In this document: in pieces, positions 40,901 through 56,000 of the stretch
Position numbering within the stretch: position 1 is the stretch's first letter
How the letters are laid out: each line of letters begins with the position of its first letter
Origin: Siphonodentalium dalli
Taxonomy: Eukaryota; Mollusca; Scaphopoda; Gadilida; Siphonodentaliidae
Length of the DNA: 64,000 nucleotides
Reading direction: 5' to 3'
NCBI GenBank assembly: GCA_032622095.1
Contig: CP136068.1
Coordinates: forward strand, 52,384,443 to 52,448,442
Notes under the pieces: generated by a model
Databases searched by the model: none
What the model saw: only the letters and a program-made list of their open reading frames with translations
What the model was told of the DNA's origin: nothing
Program-made: the position numbers and the translations under genes

Positions 40901-43900
40901 ATCTGCGATTATGAGATTTGCTGGATGTATTTTAGTTGAGTTATCACCCTTTTTTTGTAGTCCAAGTGCACTGCAGGGACTATCCTTATTCTCATTGGGA
41001 CTGTCATAGTCCGAGAGCCCATTAGGTTTTATTGTCGTCACTCTGACCAAAAGACCCACTCTGCTCATTTTGTGGCAAATTATATGTAGTTTACGGAAAC
41101 CAATTTCTTGCGAGTGGGAAACGCAGCGTTTGGGAGATATTTGACATAGAATGATGCCTGGTGAGAGCGAAAAATGTTACTTAAGTGTTGGGGGAGGGTT
41201 AGTTATTTTGATTGTATGCAACATATTTAGTGTCAGCTAACACATTATATATACCATTTTGTCGGCAATAAGTCACTCTCTCTAGTGAATAAACACAGAA
41301 TTAGAATTTCGACCACTGACCTCGAGTACGAAATAGCCCAAAACAGTAACAAACTAGAATGCACTCAGAGAGATGCCAACGTGCGCAAAAATGTAATAAA
41401 AAATAATTAAAAAAATAATTTCACTGTATTTTACTTAATTTATTTAATTTAATTTAATGTTAGCAAAAAAAGACAATTACCATTTCTCATTTCATCACAG
41501 ATAAAAGGCAAATTACTATATTAATCATTTAAGTAATTAAAACCAATTCCATGTTGCCGAAAGGATGAGACTTTAAAGGCACGTGAGGCCTTAGTTGTCG
41601 AAAATATTCATATTTGTTCCAATCACCGTAAACAGAAAAAACAGTAAAACGCATACAGTTTCGTTCATATATACCATGACCATCGCGTAAACAGCATTTT
41701 ATCATAAAGACCTACTATATTTTACCTAAGCAAGAGCCTGATTGTGTTACAGAAGACAGCACAATGCTACTGGCTAATCACACACAAATGGCATAAACGG
41801 TCTTTATTAGTTCCATATCAGGAATTCACCCACAAATAACGCTCTTTATGTTTACCATCATAATATAAACAAACACCAGAAAAGTAACTTTTTATGCTTT
41901 TGTTTACATAACAATGGTAAACCATATGACAATAACATACTGTTTATGCGATATTTCTTATTTGTATACGTGCACAGTCTGTCTACATTTTGATGTTCTT
42001 TCTGTTTGTGGGGGTTTTTGACAGTTGGACATATTTTCACAGGATACCCACCGCCAAGGCCAACCGTACCTTTAATATCGATTAAATTTTTTTTAGCGGC
42101 ATATTTTCATTTTAATTTTCCGATTGTCAAAGTTGACCAAATGAGCAATTATAAGAAATAATTAATACCATTTGTGTAAATATTGATAGCAGCCAATATG
42201 CAACAATAAATATCAATAATTAATCAATAATTAATCAATAACGATCATTTTATGTAATAATAAACTCTTCAAACGGTGATTGTGTCAACAAATGCGTTTT
42301 GTTTTGTGTTACGTCATTTGTCGTATTTGACCCGGAACTCGGCTGAAGGTCGAATTACGAAATCGCGTTTTGAATGTCTCTCTTTTCCCGCACGATAAAA
42401 AGAGGTCTTCGCACGAACCAAAAATGATAAAACTTCCCAATTATAAGTAAAAATACCCAAATGAAGGAGTCTATGTAGGTCCCGAAGGAGTCTATAGACT
42501 CTTTGATGTAGAGTTCTGATGGAGAAAATGTAGGTCGATCTATTTTTGTCATAACTCTGACGTATTTTGACCTGGGAGAAAAAATCGATATCTAGGCTCA
42601 CTACGAGCATGCCAGTTTTAAATATTGAAACAGGAAATCCCGACAAATGGCGATATCGGCGACAAACAAATAATCGAAAACAACACATAAAATAAACATA
42701 GCAAAAACGCGGCACAGTAAAAATGTCAGAACGCCACGAGGTTTTACGTCGTTTTTGGTGACGTCATGGAGTGAAACGGAGCAGAGTGACACCAACCTAC
42801 GAATCTGTCTGATCGCCATACTGTTGCGCGAGCGCACGTAATTACAAGAACAGAAAACGACTCCATTATGGAAGGATATTGGTCATAATTTTGTCACACA
42901 GGTAAAACAAGTTGTTTGTATTAATGGGACAGAGTATACCTGGTTATTTTATCTCAAATACAGACAAAAATTGCCGATTCAAATTTGAAAATTATGAATT
43001 TCTAGTATTGTTCTATGCAAGAGATGAATTATGGTATTTCACTGGAACTAACTAGCAAACAGAGATTTCAGCAGCTAAAGTGTGGACATGTTCAATTGAA
43101 AAAAATATTTCACAAAGCTTCTGACCAATATGCTAATTTGTGTTCAAACCAATTAATTCACCAGAAGAATATACTAAGAGCTATCCTCATCACAATCAGA
43201 ACTGTCCTCTTCGGAACTATCATTTACTTCTATATCACCAGTATTATCAATATCGTCATCTGATTCCCCGGACTCGCATAACACCTCTCCCAGATCTGTC
43301 GGAATCTGTGGTCCAGTAAAACCGAGATTATTCCTTATAAACCACACAATACCAAAACGACCTTCCACTTCCTCCCAGCCATGCATGGAAGGGTTCATTG
43401 TTGAGGGAATTGCAAGCGTGGCATTTTCCAGATATAGGCCACAAAGTTTGACCTGATGATTTTTATACGCCCTTTTGAAAAAAAGGCCGTATTATAGTAT
43501 TGGTCTGTCCAGGCGGCCGGGCGTCCGTCCGTCTGTTAACCTGTTGTCCGGATGATAACTTTAGTTAGAGTGAACCAAAATTAGTAAAATTTGGTATGTG
43601 GGTTTATTAGCCGAAAAGTAAGTTCAAGTTCGAATTTGGGTTCCGCCCGCCAATTTTCACCGGAGTTATGCCCCTTATTTAACGTTTTTTGACTTAGAAA
43701 ATCCTTGAAATTTGTTGTCCGGATGATAACTTTAGTATAGTTTATCGGAATGAATCCAAATTTGGTATATTACTTTCTCCCACCAAAACACAGGTCAAGT
43801 TCGAACTTGGGTTCTGTCCGACCATTTTTGGCAGAGTTATGCCCCTTTTTCGACTCAGAAAATTCAGTTTTTCTTATGTTTTTTGGTTTCTGGATGATAA

Positions 43901-46900
43901 CTCGATTTTGGAATGTTTATACGCAAAACACGTTTTTTAGTGGATTACATATATCAAAATACAGCTCAAGTCCGAATTTCGTTTTAATCCGATAATTTTT
44001 GCGAGAGTTATGGCTCCTTTTTTGACGTAATTTGACTTAGAAAATCCCTGAAATTTGTTGTCCGGATGATAACTTTAACTAGAGTGAACCGATTTCAATC
44101 AAATTTGGTATGTGGGTTTATTAGGAGAAAAGACAGCTCAAGTTCGAATTTGGGTTCCGTCCGCCAATTTTCACCGGAGTTGTGCCCCTTATTTGACGTA
44201 ATTTGACTTAGAAAATCCCTGAAATTTGTTGTCCGGATGATAACTTTACTAGAGCTTATCGGATTCAATGATAATTTGGTATATTACTTTCTCCCACCAA
44301 AACGCAGGTCAAGTTCAAATTTGAGTTCCGTCCGCCAATTTTTACCAGAGATATGCCCCTTTTTTCCCCAGAGAGGGCGTATTTTGCACGCCCAGCGTAG
44401 CTCTTGTTTGGTATAATATCGTTTTCGAAGGAGGGAGACCACTAGAGTCAGCCCCTTTGATTTTTGACAAAGGCTGGCTGTTGTTGGTGGGGGCGAATTT
44501 CATGCGGAATATTGCATATCTAGCATCATCCACGTTCTCCAAAGAAGCTTTTCCGAACATGGAACAAACAAACGATTCGAGAGAGTCCAATGTCTCACGA
44601 CTTACATTTATCGATGTTCCTAAACTAGCGAAGGCAGATAAGAATCTATCGGATTTAATCGCCGTTGTCAACAGGTTTAATTTTACCTTTTCGCATGAAA
44701 TAAGCTGTATAATCACAGCCAGTAAAGGCGTGTATTCCTGGTAATGCGTCACAAATGATTTTCCCAAGATGGCCCTGTATATTTGACACATCGACAAAAC
44801 GTCTTGTGTTGTTGCTCTTGTGACCAACATCTAACCATACAAATGATTCTATTCCAACCACGTGGTACAGTAAGATGATCAGAACATCTGTATCGGAACA
44901 GCGGACGACTACATTTAGAAGCTGATAATGATGCGTTATATGGGCTAAATGCAAAACTATTCTTGTGTCGGCTTCCTCGTGTTTACAGTGTAATTCAGTG
45001 GCATCTCTGCGGTTCATAGCGTTCCCACAGGCCCGGTACTCATAACACACATTGGCAAACCCAAACATCAAACAACATTCCCCTAGCACTTCAACATAAA
45101 TATTCTTTGCACACTCGTCTGCCAAAAATGACACTTTAAAAGTCTCTGAGTTTAAATTTTCAGCAAAAGTTTTCGGTTTGACTCTCTGATCTGGACCCGT
45201 AACGCGTGACTCATTGATGATTGCTCCACGACTCTCTCGCTCGATGTCTTTAATGGACGGATGTTTGTATGTGTCAGCTACAAAGTCGACACGATTTGCA
45301 AATTTGCTGAGTGTTCTGAGCAGATCACTGGCGATACCGCCATAAGTTGGCGATAGGTTTGTGAGTGTACGAATCGGGAAAAATGCATCAACGATATAAG
45401 CGTCTACCGACTTTGACGCTTCTGATTCTACCATTCCTTCAAGTTTGTGAAACAATTTTGCTTTATCTGTTTTCATTTTTGTACCGTCAATGTGAGCCAT
45501 GCACAGTGGCACAGGCGTCAGCGGGTAACTGAAAAGCTTACGAAGATCGATGTCCATTAAACAAGATAGATATAACAATCACCCAAATAGGTCACGCGTG
45601 CATTTGATTTCTTTCAACTTCTTGTCTTTAGAAGTCAGTTTCATCGAAAGGGCGGTTGATGCAAAATTCTTAACCTTGCACTTGACTATAGGCTTCTCGA
45701 ATCTCTTGTCATCATTGAGGCATTCAGACTTGAATTCATCCCGCCATGCCTCTCCAGTTTGAACAGCTTTGAGTATTTCGGTAGCTACAATTTTCCTGAC
45801 AGCACGGCCCGTGGATAGCGAATATTAATCAGAATCAGAATCAAGCATCTCTCTTACACCTGGATGCATTGCTTCAACATTATATAAATCCAGTACATAC
45901 ATCACCATCCATCTGGCATAATTGTGCCTGGATGATGCAAAGAAGATAGCAGACATTGCATGTAAAGAATACACGTACAATTCAAGGTCGTTTGTGTGGC
46001 AGGCTCGACTAACAGGAGAAACAATTCAACCAGATCAATGTACATTGTTCAATACTTTGCTGTTTCGCCGTGGGCGCCCGCTCTTGTTTGGTCAAAGTAT
46101 TGTTCATATGATGTCATGAGAGTCTCATATTCAACAGACCTCTCGACAGTTTGCATCAGATCTGGCAACGGATGTTCGTTCATCTGTTGAAAATATTTCA
46201 GTAAACCTTCAGCATGCCCTTTTGGTACCAATCTAGGAATTGTCGGAAGTGTAAAATTCTGAATGCCTGTGCAAGTAATGGATGTAGGCGTTTGCACCTA
46301 TTATAATGTTTTCCAGATATAAATCATTTCAAAGAACCACTTGCTAAGACTCCAGTGTTGACAAGGATATGCGGACCACCGGACTCGTCAAGTAAATATC
46401 CAAGTGAACCAAAATATGCTTGTTGAATATGGAATGCACCAAAGCATACAAATATATTATCAAACTTTGGGCTCTCAACTGATTGAATTTGTTTGGCTGG
46501 TTTAGCTATCGTTAAGTCATAATGGACTACAACCGCCTTCTGACTGCACTCTTGTGCAACCTTCTGAGATATCCTCATGGATTCCGCAACTACATCTAGA
46601 CGAGTTGGGGGGAGGTTGATGTTCTCCATATATGATATACATTGCTGAGGCAGTGGATCACACTGAAGTCTAGAGTTCCAACCAACCCACATGGGTGTTG
46701 ATTTAAATAAATGACATGAAATTATCCCGGCTTCGTCCCGCCTCTTCAATTGCTGAAGATTTGTGGGAGGTGGCTTGGTCTTTATTCGGTAATCAAATTT
46801 TGACAATTTAGGTTTTTTTCTGTATGGCGCTAGGTCTGCAGTGGTCATACCATCAGGTGTACATTGCTTTTTCTCTGACACTGAGAGAGCCATGTCAGTC

Positions 46901-49900
46901 TCCAGCTCCTCAATGCAATGGTAATTCAAAGAATGACCAAATCGGTTCAGGATTTCGATGACGCGTCTACTGCCAGTCATACTCTTCAAACCGAGACCAA
47001 GGCGCACGTGCTTAGATGGTTTTAATGCGCCCTTGGTGCAAGAAATTAAAGAGTCGTCAGCCGATGCTGCAGCATTCCGCTCTGTGCGATGGCTTTTTAA
47101 TGGTCTCGAATATCCTGTGTAAAGCACTCGAAAGAAATCTATCAGGAGATTTGGTGGTTGTGCAGTACCTTTAGCAAGATCTTCTGGATACAACGGGAAG
47201 GGGAAATCTTTTGTCATATTAATAATTTTTAAGTTGCAAGATCAATGATCGTAGATGAAGGGCTGTTTGAAATACCCTATTATCAAGAGAACAGGCCTGT
47301 TCCATGATTTTTTCAAGTGTCACCTGCTTGTCCATTTCATTTGAGTAAATGACATTGCCCTGCTTGTTATTAAGTTTGCCCATGCGAACAGAACATTGGT
47401 ACCGTTTGAGAATCTTATCACTCAAAGTAATTGCTTTATATGAACTATATGAGAACCCATGTGTGGCCAGATAAGCCATGTATCGTTCATGCAGGGATGT
47501 AAGCATCTCGGCACGTTTATCATTTATGATCGCAGACTCTATGTATTTGTATAGATAGTCAGTTGCACGAACGTGTGCTTCCCTGAGTTCCCTCAACGAT
47601 ACGTGCCTAGTTGGGGCTATTGAGTCGTGTGGATGGGTGTTGTCTTTGATGCTGACTCTCAGTTTATTTAGATACTGTCTGCGATATTTCACTTCTTTAG
47701 CAACAAATTCTATTCCACAAATTTTGGCAATCATTTCGCTATCATCGTATTCCATTGCGGCATTTTGTATCACTTCTGCTGCTTCCAAAGTTTCACAAGA
47801 ACCCAACGGCTCGATATTGGAGCTTCTGGTTCGATGTTTTCGCTCTTTATTACAAAAGAGACATAGTGGGACCAGAACTCCCGATGATGTGTTCATATGA
47901 TGATCAACATCTGTCCTCAGAACAACATTCCTAACAGCAGAGGTACCAACCAAGTCTGTAGCAGCAACTATTGTGACTGCTGTGAAGTTTTTGTGGCAGA
48001 CGCTGTGATACCCATAACTCTCGGAAAACAACTTGCCAGAAAGCTTAGCGCAGATGTCTGAATATTTTGATGAGCCGACTTTCGACAATCTCGATTGACA
48101 CGCAACTTGGACAGCATCTTACTGTCGTAGCGTTTCACTGGCTCAAAATCACCAGTTCCGCTAACATGCAGCACGCATTCTATACCGCTTTGGGAGAATG
48201 TAGCCATCATGAAGCAAAACGAAAACGATACTAGATATAATAGAACTATAATAGACAAAGAATACAGAGTTAGAGCAAAATACAAATATTAGAAGCTATG
48301 AGTGAGCTGAACGTGACTGTTCTGTATGGACTATCTCGCTATAGTGAAGCATGCCCGCGCATAACGCTCTTTATTTGCCAACTACCTTAGTAGTTGGCAA
48401 ATAAAGAGCATTATGCGCTGGCTGGAATTGTTCTGAATATGTCGAAACCAGATAGCTTCTAATATTTGTATTTTGCTCTAACAGTAATATATCAACTGAA
48501 CTATTCTAAATGGATTGGCGTATCGATTCTATAGGCTTAGTACATAATACAAACTTTCGGTCGCATAACTAATTACAGGTGCGTTAAGCGTTTGCATGGT
48601 TACCTTTGGATGGACATATTAATCTTCTAGTTTAGTTCAATGTTATTTCCTTTGATCATAATAACTTATACTCTAGATATATTTTCCTTTGCTCACTGGC
48701 AGTCTCACGGAAAAGGCATTTCTCTATGAGCGAGTGACATCACAGTGATAAGACTTATGTACACTGTAATAATTTGAATCTTGCACAGGAAAATGCTTGA
48801 AATGTACACTTTTCGCAATTGTACCGGTCTTGGTGGTCTTCATTTGCCGATTAAGTAATCAAAATATACTCTGTCACATCATAACAACACCTTGTTTTAA
48901 GTATGTGACACAATTTCACACAAATGTAACCAATATCCTTCCATTATGGAGTCGTTTTCAATTCTTATGAATTTTTAGGAAAAAAAAAAAAGTGTTTTGG
49001 TTCTTGGGCAATTTTTTTTTCTTCAAATCAATGAGGGAGGGAGGGTTTTATTTTTATTTTTTATTTTTGTCTGCGCATAGTAAGTTTGGACAAAGATACC
49101 TTCCTCTGTCTAGTAATAACCAGAAAGGTAGAGGGAACTGTTATGCATATAAACTCATTTAGTCTTATATAAAAATGACATTGTACTACCAGTGTATGAC
49201 TGGGATTACCTAACAATATATAATGCCCCTGACATTAACTACTGTTATTTTTGTCTAAAAATTGATACCTCCCCATTCTAATATGTGATCCTGAATTTAG
49301 TCTTGTGCCTTTCAATTGTATAAAGTTACAATTAGTGTAAGTTGTTCACAATGACTAATTGTAAGAAGAGCATGAGGATCAGCTAATCATTTTCTTAATT
49401 GTAGTCATCTACTTCATGTTGTAAGCCTGCAAGTCACTTTTTAACACATTACATGTTAGAGCTCAATGCACACTAATATTCAACACATATCTGCTATGGA
49501 CATGTTGATAAAATCAAAAATTATTTTTTCGTAAGTTTTTTTGTCATAACATCAGGCATTGCAATAAAAAGGCCTAATGCGGCCCTTTTTATTCAATGCG
49601 GCGGGGCCTGAGAACCAAAACCTGTTTTTTTTGGGCCTTACTGTTTTTGGCTATTTTGGCACACATTTTGGCAGGTTGCAATAACGGCTGTGTTAATTTT
49701 CTTTCCACATATCCGAATCTGGTATACAGTAAAGTTCAAAATTATTCTAGAACGGATTCCAATCGACGATTATAAAATTTCTGAAGCTAACTTTCCAATT
49801 TGACATTTAAAAAAAAAATGGCGTTTCAAAATATATTTGACCTTTGACCTCTCATACTCGAGGTCAGTGGGTCAGTGGTCGAAATTCTAATTCTGTGTTT

Positions 49901-49969
49901 ATTCACTAGAGAGAGTGACTTATTGCTGACAAAATGGTATGTTGCATACATTCAAAATTACTAACCCTT

Positions 49970-50000
<31 letters not shown>

Positions 50001-53000
50001 CACTTAAGTAACATTTTTCGCTCTCACCAGGCATCATTCTATGTTAAATATCTCCCAAACGCCGCGATTCCCACTCGCAAGAAATTGGTTTCCGTAAACT
50101 ACATATAATTTGCCACAAAATGAGCAGAGTGGGTCTTTTGGTCAGAGTGACGACAATAAAACCTTATGGGCTCTCGGACTATCACCTCTAGTTCTTATTC
50201 ACACTGAATTTGGCAAATAAATGTTATATGTCTATCAGATATCTATTAGTCAAGATTTCTATGAAAGACATGACAACTATATCGCATGAATCACACATTC
50301 TTTTGATGATCCTTTAATACATTATTCATTCCATTACGTCACATTGTCATTCTTAATATTATATGGATAAAGTTTAGCCTATAAAATAAATAAATTAATC
50401 AAATTCATTAGACTGTGGAAATCATACATAATTTAAAATTGACTTCACTATATTTTGTTTTCAGGATAGCGTATGTTCAGCAGACACCTGTTGCCGTTAA
50501 TTCAGCGATTTCACCTGCTGCAACACCGCCAAGCAGCAAAGTGGAAATGCAAGTTGCTTCATCACCATACATACAGGCTTACGTCGGATCTATCCAAGGT
50601 ATGTCTGCTTCATCACCATACATACAGGCTTACGTCGGATCTATCCAAGGTATGTCTGCTTCATCACCATACAGGCTTCATCACCATACATACAGGCTTC
50701 ATCACCATACATACAGGCTTCATCACCATACATACAGGCTTCATCACCTTACATACAGGCTTACGTCGGATCTATCCAAGGTATGTCTGCTTCATCACCA
50801 TACATACAGGCTTCATCACCATACATACAGGCTTCATCACCATACATACAGGCTTCATCACCATACATACAGGCTTCATCACCATACATACGGGCTTCAT
50901 CACCATACATACAGGCTTCATCACCATACATACAGGCTTACGTCGGATCTATCAAAGGTATGTCTGCTTCATCACCATACATACAGGCTTACGTCGGATC
51001 TATCCAAGGTATGTCTGCTTCATCACCATACATACAGGCTTCATCACCATACATACAGGCTTCATCACCATACATACAGGCTTCATCACCATACATACAG
51101 GCTTCATCACCATACATACAGGCTTCATCACCATACATACAGGCTTACGTCGGATCTATCCAAGGTATGTCTGCTTCATCACCATACATACAGGCTTACG
51201 TCGGATCTATCCAAGGTATGTCTGCTTCATCACCATACATACAGGCTTCATCACCATACATACAGGCTTCATCACCATACATACAGGCTTCATCACCATA
51301 CATACAGGCTTCATCACCATACATACAGGCTTCATCACCATACATACAGGCTTACGTCGGATCTATCCAAGGTATGTCTGCTTCATCACCATACATACAG
51401 GCTTACGTCGGATCTATCCAAGGTATGTCTGCTTCATCACCATACATACAGGCTTCATCACCATACATACAGGCTTCATCACCATACATACAGGCTTCAT
51501 CACCATACATACAGGCTTCATCACCATACATACAGGCTTACGTCGGATCTATCCAAGGTATGTCTGCTTCATCACCATACATACAGGCTTACGTCGGATC
51601 TATCCAAGGTATGTCTGCTTCATCACCATACATACAGGCTTCATCACCATACATACAGGCTTCATCACCATACATACAGGCTTCATCACCATACATACAG
51701 GCTTACATCGGATCTATCCAAGGTATGTCTGCTTCATCACCATACATACAGGCTTACGTCGGATCTATCCAAGGTATGTCTGCTTCATCACCATACATAC
51801 AGGCTTCATCACCATACATACAGGCTTCATCACCATACATACAGGCTTCATCACCATACATACAGGCTTACGTCGGATCTATCCAAGGTATGTTGGCCTT
51901 ACACAATTTATTATTATTTAATCAATTCACCAGGCACTGGGCAAACAGCTGGTTATATGTAAATTAGTGAATCTTAATATATTTCAAAAAGTTTAATCAC
52001 TATTGATTTATGATTCCATGATATTAAGGGTTTGATGCATCTATGATTCCAGGATATTAAGGGTTTGATGCATCTATTCATTTCCATACAGTTTCAAGGC
52101 ATCAGCGATTGCATGTGTGAGAAAACAATCAATCCATGCCCACTTTAAGAAACAGCTGGTTATGGCTAAATTAGTAAGGTTGAATATATCTCAATAATTT
52201 TAATCACCATTGATTGATGACCTCATGCTAAAGGGATGACTCCTTGTGAAAGCATGTGTACTTGAAGAGTTTCTGGACATCGACAATTGCATGTTAATAC
52301 TAAATATTCATACATGTAGTTCGTTTAGGAAATGTTCAGATAATAAGTTATTATCTGAACATTTCCCACCCAAGAATATGAATCTTTCAGCACTTTTATT
52401 TTGTTTTTATGTTTACCCATACCATAGTATGGTAAACATAGTGTCGATGTCTGGATTTACCACTCGTCGTTCGTTCATCTGTCTGTCCGTCTGTCCTAGA
52501 CACTTTACTCATGGTGCGATAACTCAAATATTTTCTATCCGATCAGAACCAAATTTTGTATATGAGTTTCTCAGCCCAAAATACAGATCGAGTTCGAATA
52601 TGTGTTCGTTCCAATTTTTTTTAACGGAGCCATAATTATGGCCCTATTTCGACTTAAAATTCATGCATGCTGCCATTACTCAAACATTTTTTATCTGATT
52701 GGAACCAAATTTGGTATGTGAGTTTATCAGCCAAAATACAGATCGAGTTTGAATATGGGTTTGATCCGATTATTATTTAGTTATGGCCCTTTGACAGAAT
52801 TTATGGATGCTTTGATAAATGAACCAATTTTCATCTGATCGGAATCAAATTTGGTATGTGAGTTTCTCAACTCAAAATACAGATCGAGTTCGATTATGGG
52901 TTTGATCCGATTTTTTTATACTGGAGTTATGGCCCTTTTTCAACTAAGAATTATCCAGATTATAACCCAGTAACTTACAATTAATTAATACCGGCTTCTC

Positions 53001-56000
53001 TGTGAGACAGTAGAAGTTGTAATAGGGCGCAAAACGCCCATGATGGTCGAAAAGATCGAAAGATCTTCTCCCTCACCCTCAATTTGTTGTTTTGATGTTA
53101 TCTTGCATAACAAAAGCCCATCAAAAGTCTAACATGACCGTCAGTGGCAAATTGTTGATTGGATAGAGCCCATGAACTTTAATATGGGGTGGAGGGTGCC
53201 CAAGGTGTCCCTGACGTGGTTGATGTTGTTGATGATGATTCTGCTGAGCGAGCCTGGAGTGGTGCGCTGAAATGGAGAACGGGGCCCCGTTAAAAGTATG
53301 TATATGTATAAAAGCAAGCAGGAAAACAATTGCTGTGCAGATTGGGCCCAACAATTGCACTGAGAGAGTTTGCATTAGCTATGGTATGTTGTTGCATTTT
53401 TCTGTCCCGCCCTACCTCCCCATGACACGGGCGTAGGTGAAAGCATATTTTGACAAGTTTATATACAATGTTTTATAGACTTTAATAGTTAAAGACAGAT
53501 AAGAGCCAAGGTGGTTTTATATTGGATTGAGAGTTATTTATAGCCCTCATATCTTAGCTCTACATAAGAGATTTGGCCACACACAGATTAATGAATTAAT
53601 GGATAAATTGATTTAGTTATCTTTTTAACCACACAACTTAGCCATGTGAATTTATTTAACTAGACTTGGATGCTTGGTCTTAAGTTGGATAAAACAGGAC
53701 AGAGATGTGTGATTTAACCCCTTTTATGCATTCTATGTCTTTCAACCTTTTCCATTAATTAAATAACTATATTATTTTTATATCTCACATGGCAATTTGT
53801 AACAACATGAATAGAACTGCTTACACTATGATAGTGGTGACAGGCTCTATAGTTTAGATGTTATATTAACCCTTCTATTTTGACCCATACATTCCAATAA
53901 TTTGTGTTATTACAATATTACTGGCTATTATATATATTTGTCTATACTACTTTAGATCAGTAAACATTAAAAGATTATGATTCTGATCATTAGGGTTGCC
54001 ACGACTGAGTTTTCATAATCGACTAATCGGCAGCTATAATCGACGGTTAGTCGATTAATCGGTAATATATGCGCCCTGTATTACATCCAGGTAAACAAGT
54101 GATAAATGCGAAATTACGATGACTTCTTTACATTCATTTTGAAGACAGTTATAAACTGTCGATGTTCCGTGTTTACACTGTTTTATTGCATATACAACAA
54201 GGAATAATCATGTCCTCATAGTCTCATTCGTCACGATGTAGTTTTTAACAGGCCCTTACTATTAAATACTGCCAAGTGCCCATATTGCCGATGTTTCTGG
54301 TAAAGTTAGAGCAAACTGCATACGAGTACGATGTGACAGTAACTGTGCAAAATTTCACGAAGTAAAGCTTATCTCGATGGCGACTCCCAAGCCGCCGCTA
54401 CATATTTCGGCAGGTCACGTGCTTCACATTAATCGGTGAAATTGCGGCGAAAGGTGTGCACTTACAATGAATTTAACGAGGACATAGGTAGACAGTGGGA
54501 GGTATTTGAGATTTTGTGGGGGACCCTGGGCCCGGGGTGACGGGGATGCAGTCACAATTACTGCCGTGTATAACCTGGACATTTTCAATAAAGAATTGCA
54601 AGAAATAATGAAACAAATTAATAGTTTATATTATATATCATAACCCCTTGTCAAAGAACTCCCAAACATCGGATTGTTTTCTTGAAGACATTTTTTTACA
54701 ATGGCACCAAACGAGAATACATGTAATGGTAATTATTTGCAACCTTCCCAGGTCCGCCCACGGCCTAACACGCTGACATATATTCCAACCAATAGCTGAT
54801 CAGATTCACCCACACATCGGCGATGACTCTGTGAAAAGTCGGCGCAGACATCAAAGACAAACTGAAGGATGCTGCCAGCCAGGCACGTACTGTGTGAACA
54901 TGTCGCACTCATAATTCTTTGAAGATGACCGCCAAACGTCGGCGGTGACATCAAAGACAGAGGACACTGCAACGGAATTGTGCTGCATACGCGGTTAACA
55001 GTTACTTCCAGGCATGACATCGATACACAATTTACACAACCATACCCACCATGTCAACTCTGTTTTGAAGCAGACAATGTGCTAAATTTCCCCCAAAATT
55101 TCTCACTGATAAATATTCAGAAATACTAATTGTTCAATTAGTATGCATGTTCCTTCTGAGGTTTTGTGTTTATATCAAAATACAAATAAAATTGAGTCTG
55201 ATCTTACCATATCTGTCTGTTCTGTTGAGAAATTTGTTCATGTCACCACATCCAAGAGACAGTAATACAATGCATCCGATTACACCAAGTTAATACAAAT
55301 TTCTCAAGCCGGTTTTCTGGTAAGTAGGCTGCTTAAATCTGGAAACTATTTGAACTAAATATAATTAGTAACGGACAACTGCCACCAAATGGCATCTAAA
55401 TTTTATTCAGTCAAAAGAAGCCTAAAACATTCAAATTTGAATGCTCTTTAATATGTATCTGCTGGGTAATGAAAGCATAAACTCTCTTTAAGCTTTATTG
55501 TGAATGAATTTGATGCATTTTCATCAATATAATATGTGAGATGTCTGGCGATCACATACATAGCTGAGGGCGCCTCAAGTTAGAAGAACTCAAATAAACC
55601 AGCCTAATATCAGGTTCAACTGTAAAATAAATATGTCCTGGTTTTGATTGTATCCAGGTCAACAAGGTCCAGTTCAACAGGTCCTCATTCAGCCACATGT
55701 TACGAGGGCGCAACCTACAAGTGTTGCTTCCCCAGGCATCACTGTTCCTGCCGGCCAACCTCTGACGATTGCTCCGAAGCCATCGTTGACTCCAGGATCG
55801 AGTAGCTCTCCGCAGCCAGCTCCAGCGACTAGCCCTATGTATTTCCAAGGTAGGTAATTTTACTCAGCCCACGAAATCTGCAACTAGCAAAATGTACTTT
55901 TGCTCAAAGTCAAATCTAACTTGTTTTTCAAATTTTCAGAGTGATAACATAAACAAATTCTATTAACATATTTCATCCTGTTATGCGTATTTAAATATAT

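Larger units (their letters stand above)
41007..50181 (-). mobile_element. Academ-like DNA transposon, 9.2 kb, decayed, in CIC intron 9
   Basis: Termini TAGTCCGAGAGCCC and complement, with long inverted repeats (about 41007-41375 against 49850-50181) and a matching inner pair near 42849-42902 and 48905-48965. A 3-bp duplication TCA lies at 41004-41006 and 50182-50184. Joining the flanks gives 'cattgggactgtcacctcta', nearly the same as the intact unit at 40649-40673, which supports the empty site. Minus-strand coding remains encode Cys/His-rich motifs and a FEN1/XPG-like nuclease. The 3-bp target site, long TIRs and nuclease fit Academ as I recall that superfamily; the assignment needs a search. 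It contains other insertions. Confidence 0.75.

Noticed and set aside
45922-46190. Short + strand ORFs in the transposon region
   Set aside because: They are antisense shadows of the minus-strand transposon frames.
50473-51967. Overlapping + strand ORFs of 394, 482 and 515 aa
   Set aside because: All come from the 21/30-bp array, whose units lack stops in all forward frames. Only the first part (50465-50598, perhaps to 50649) fits the CIC exon chain.
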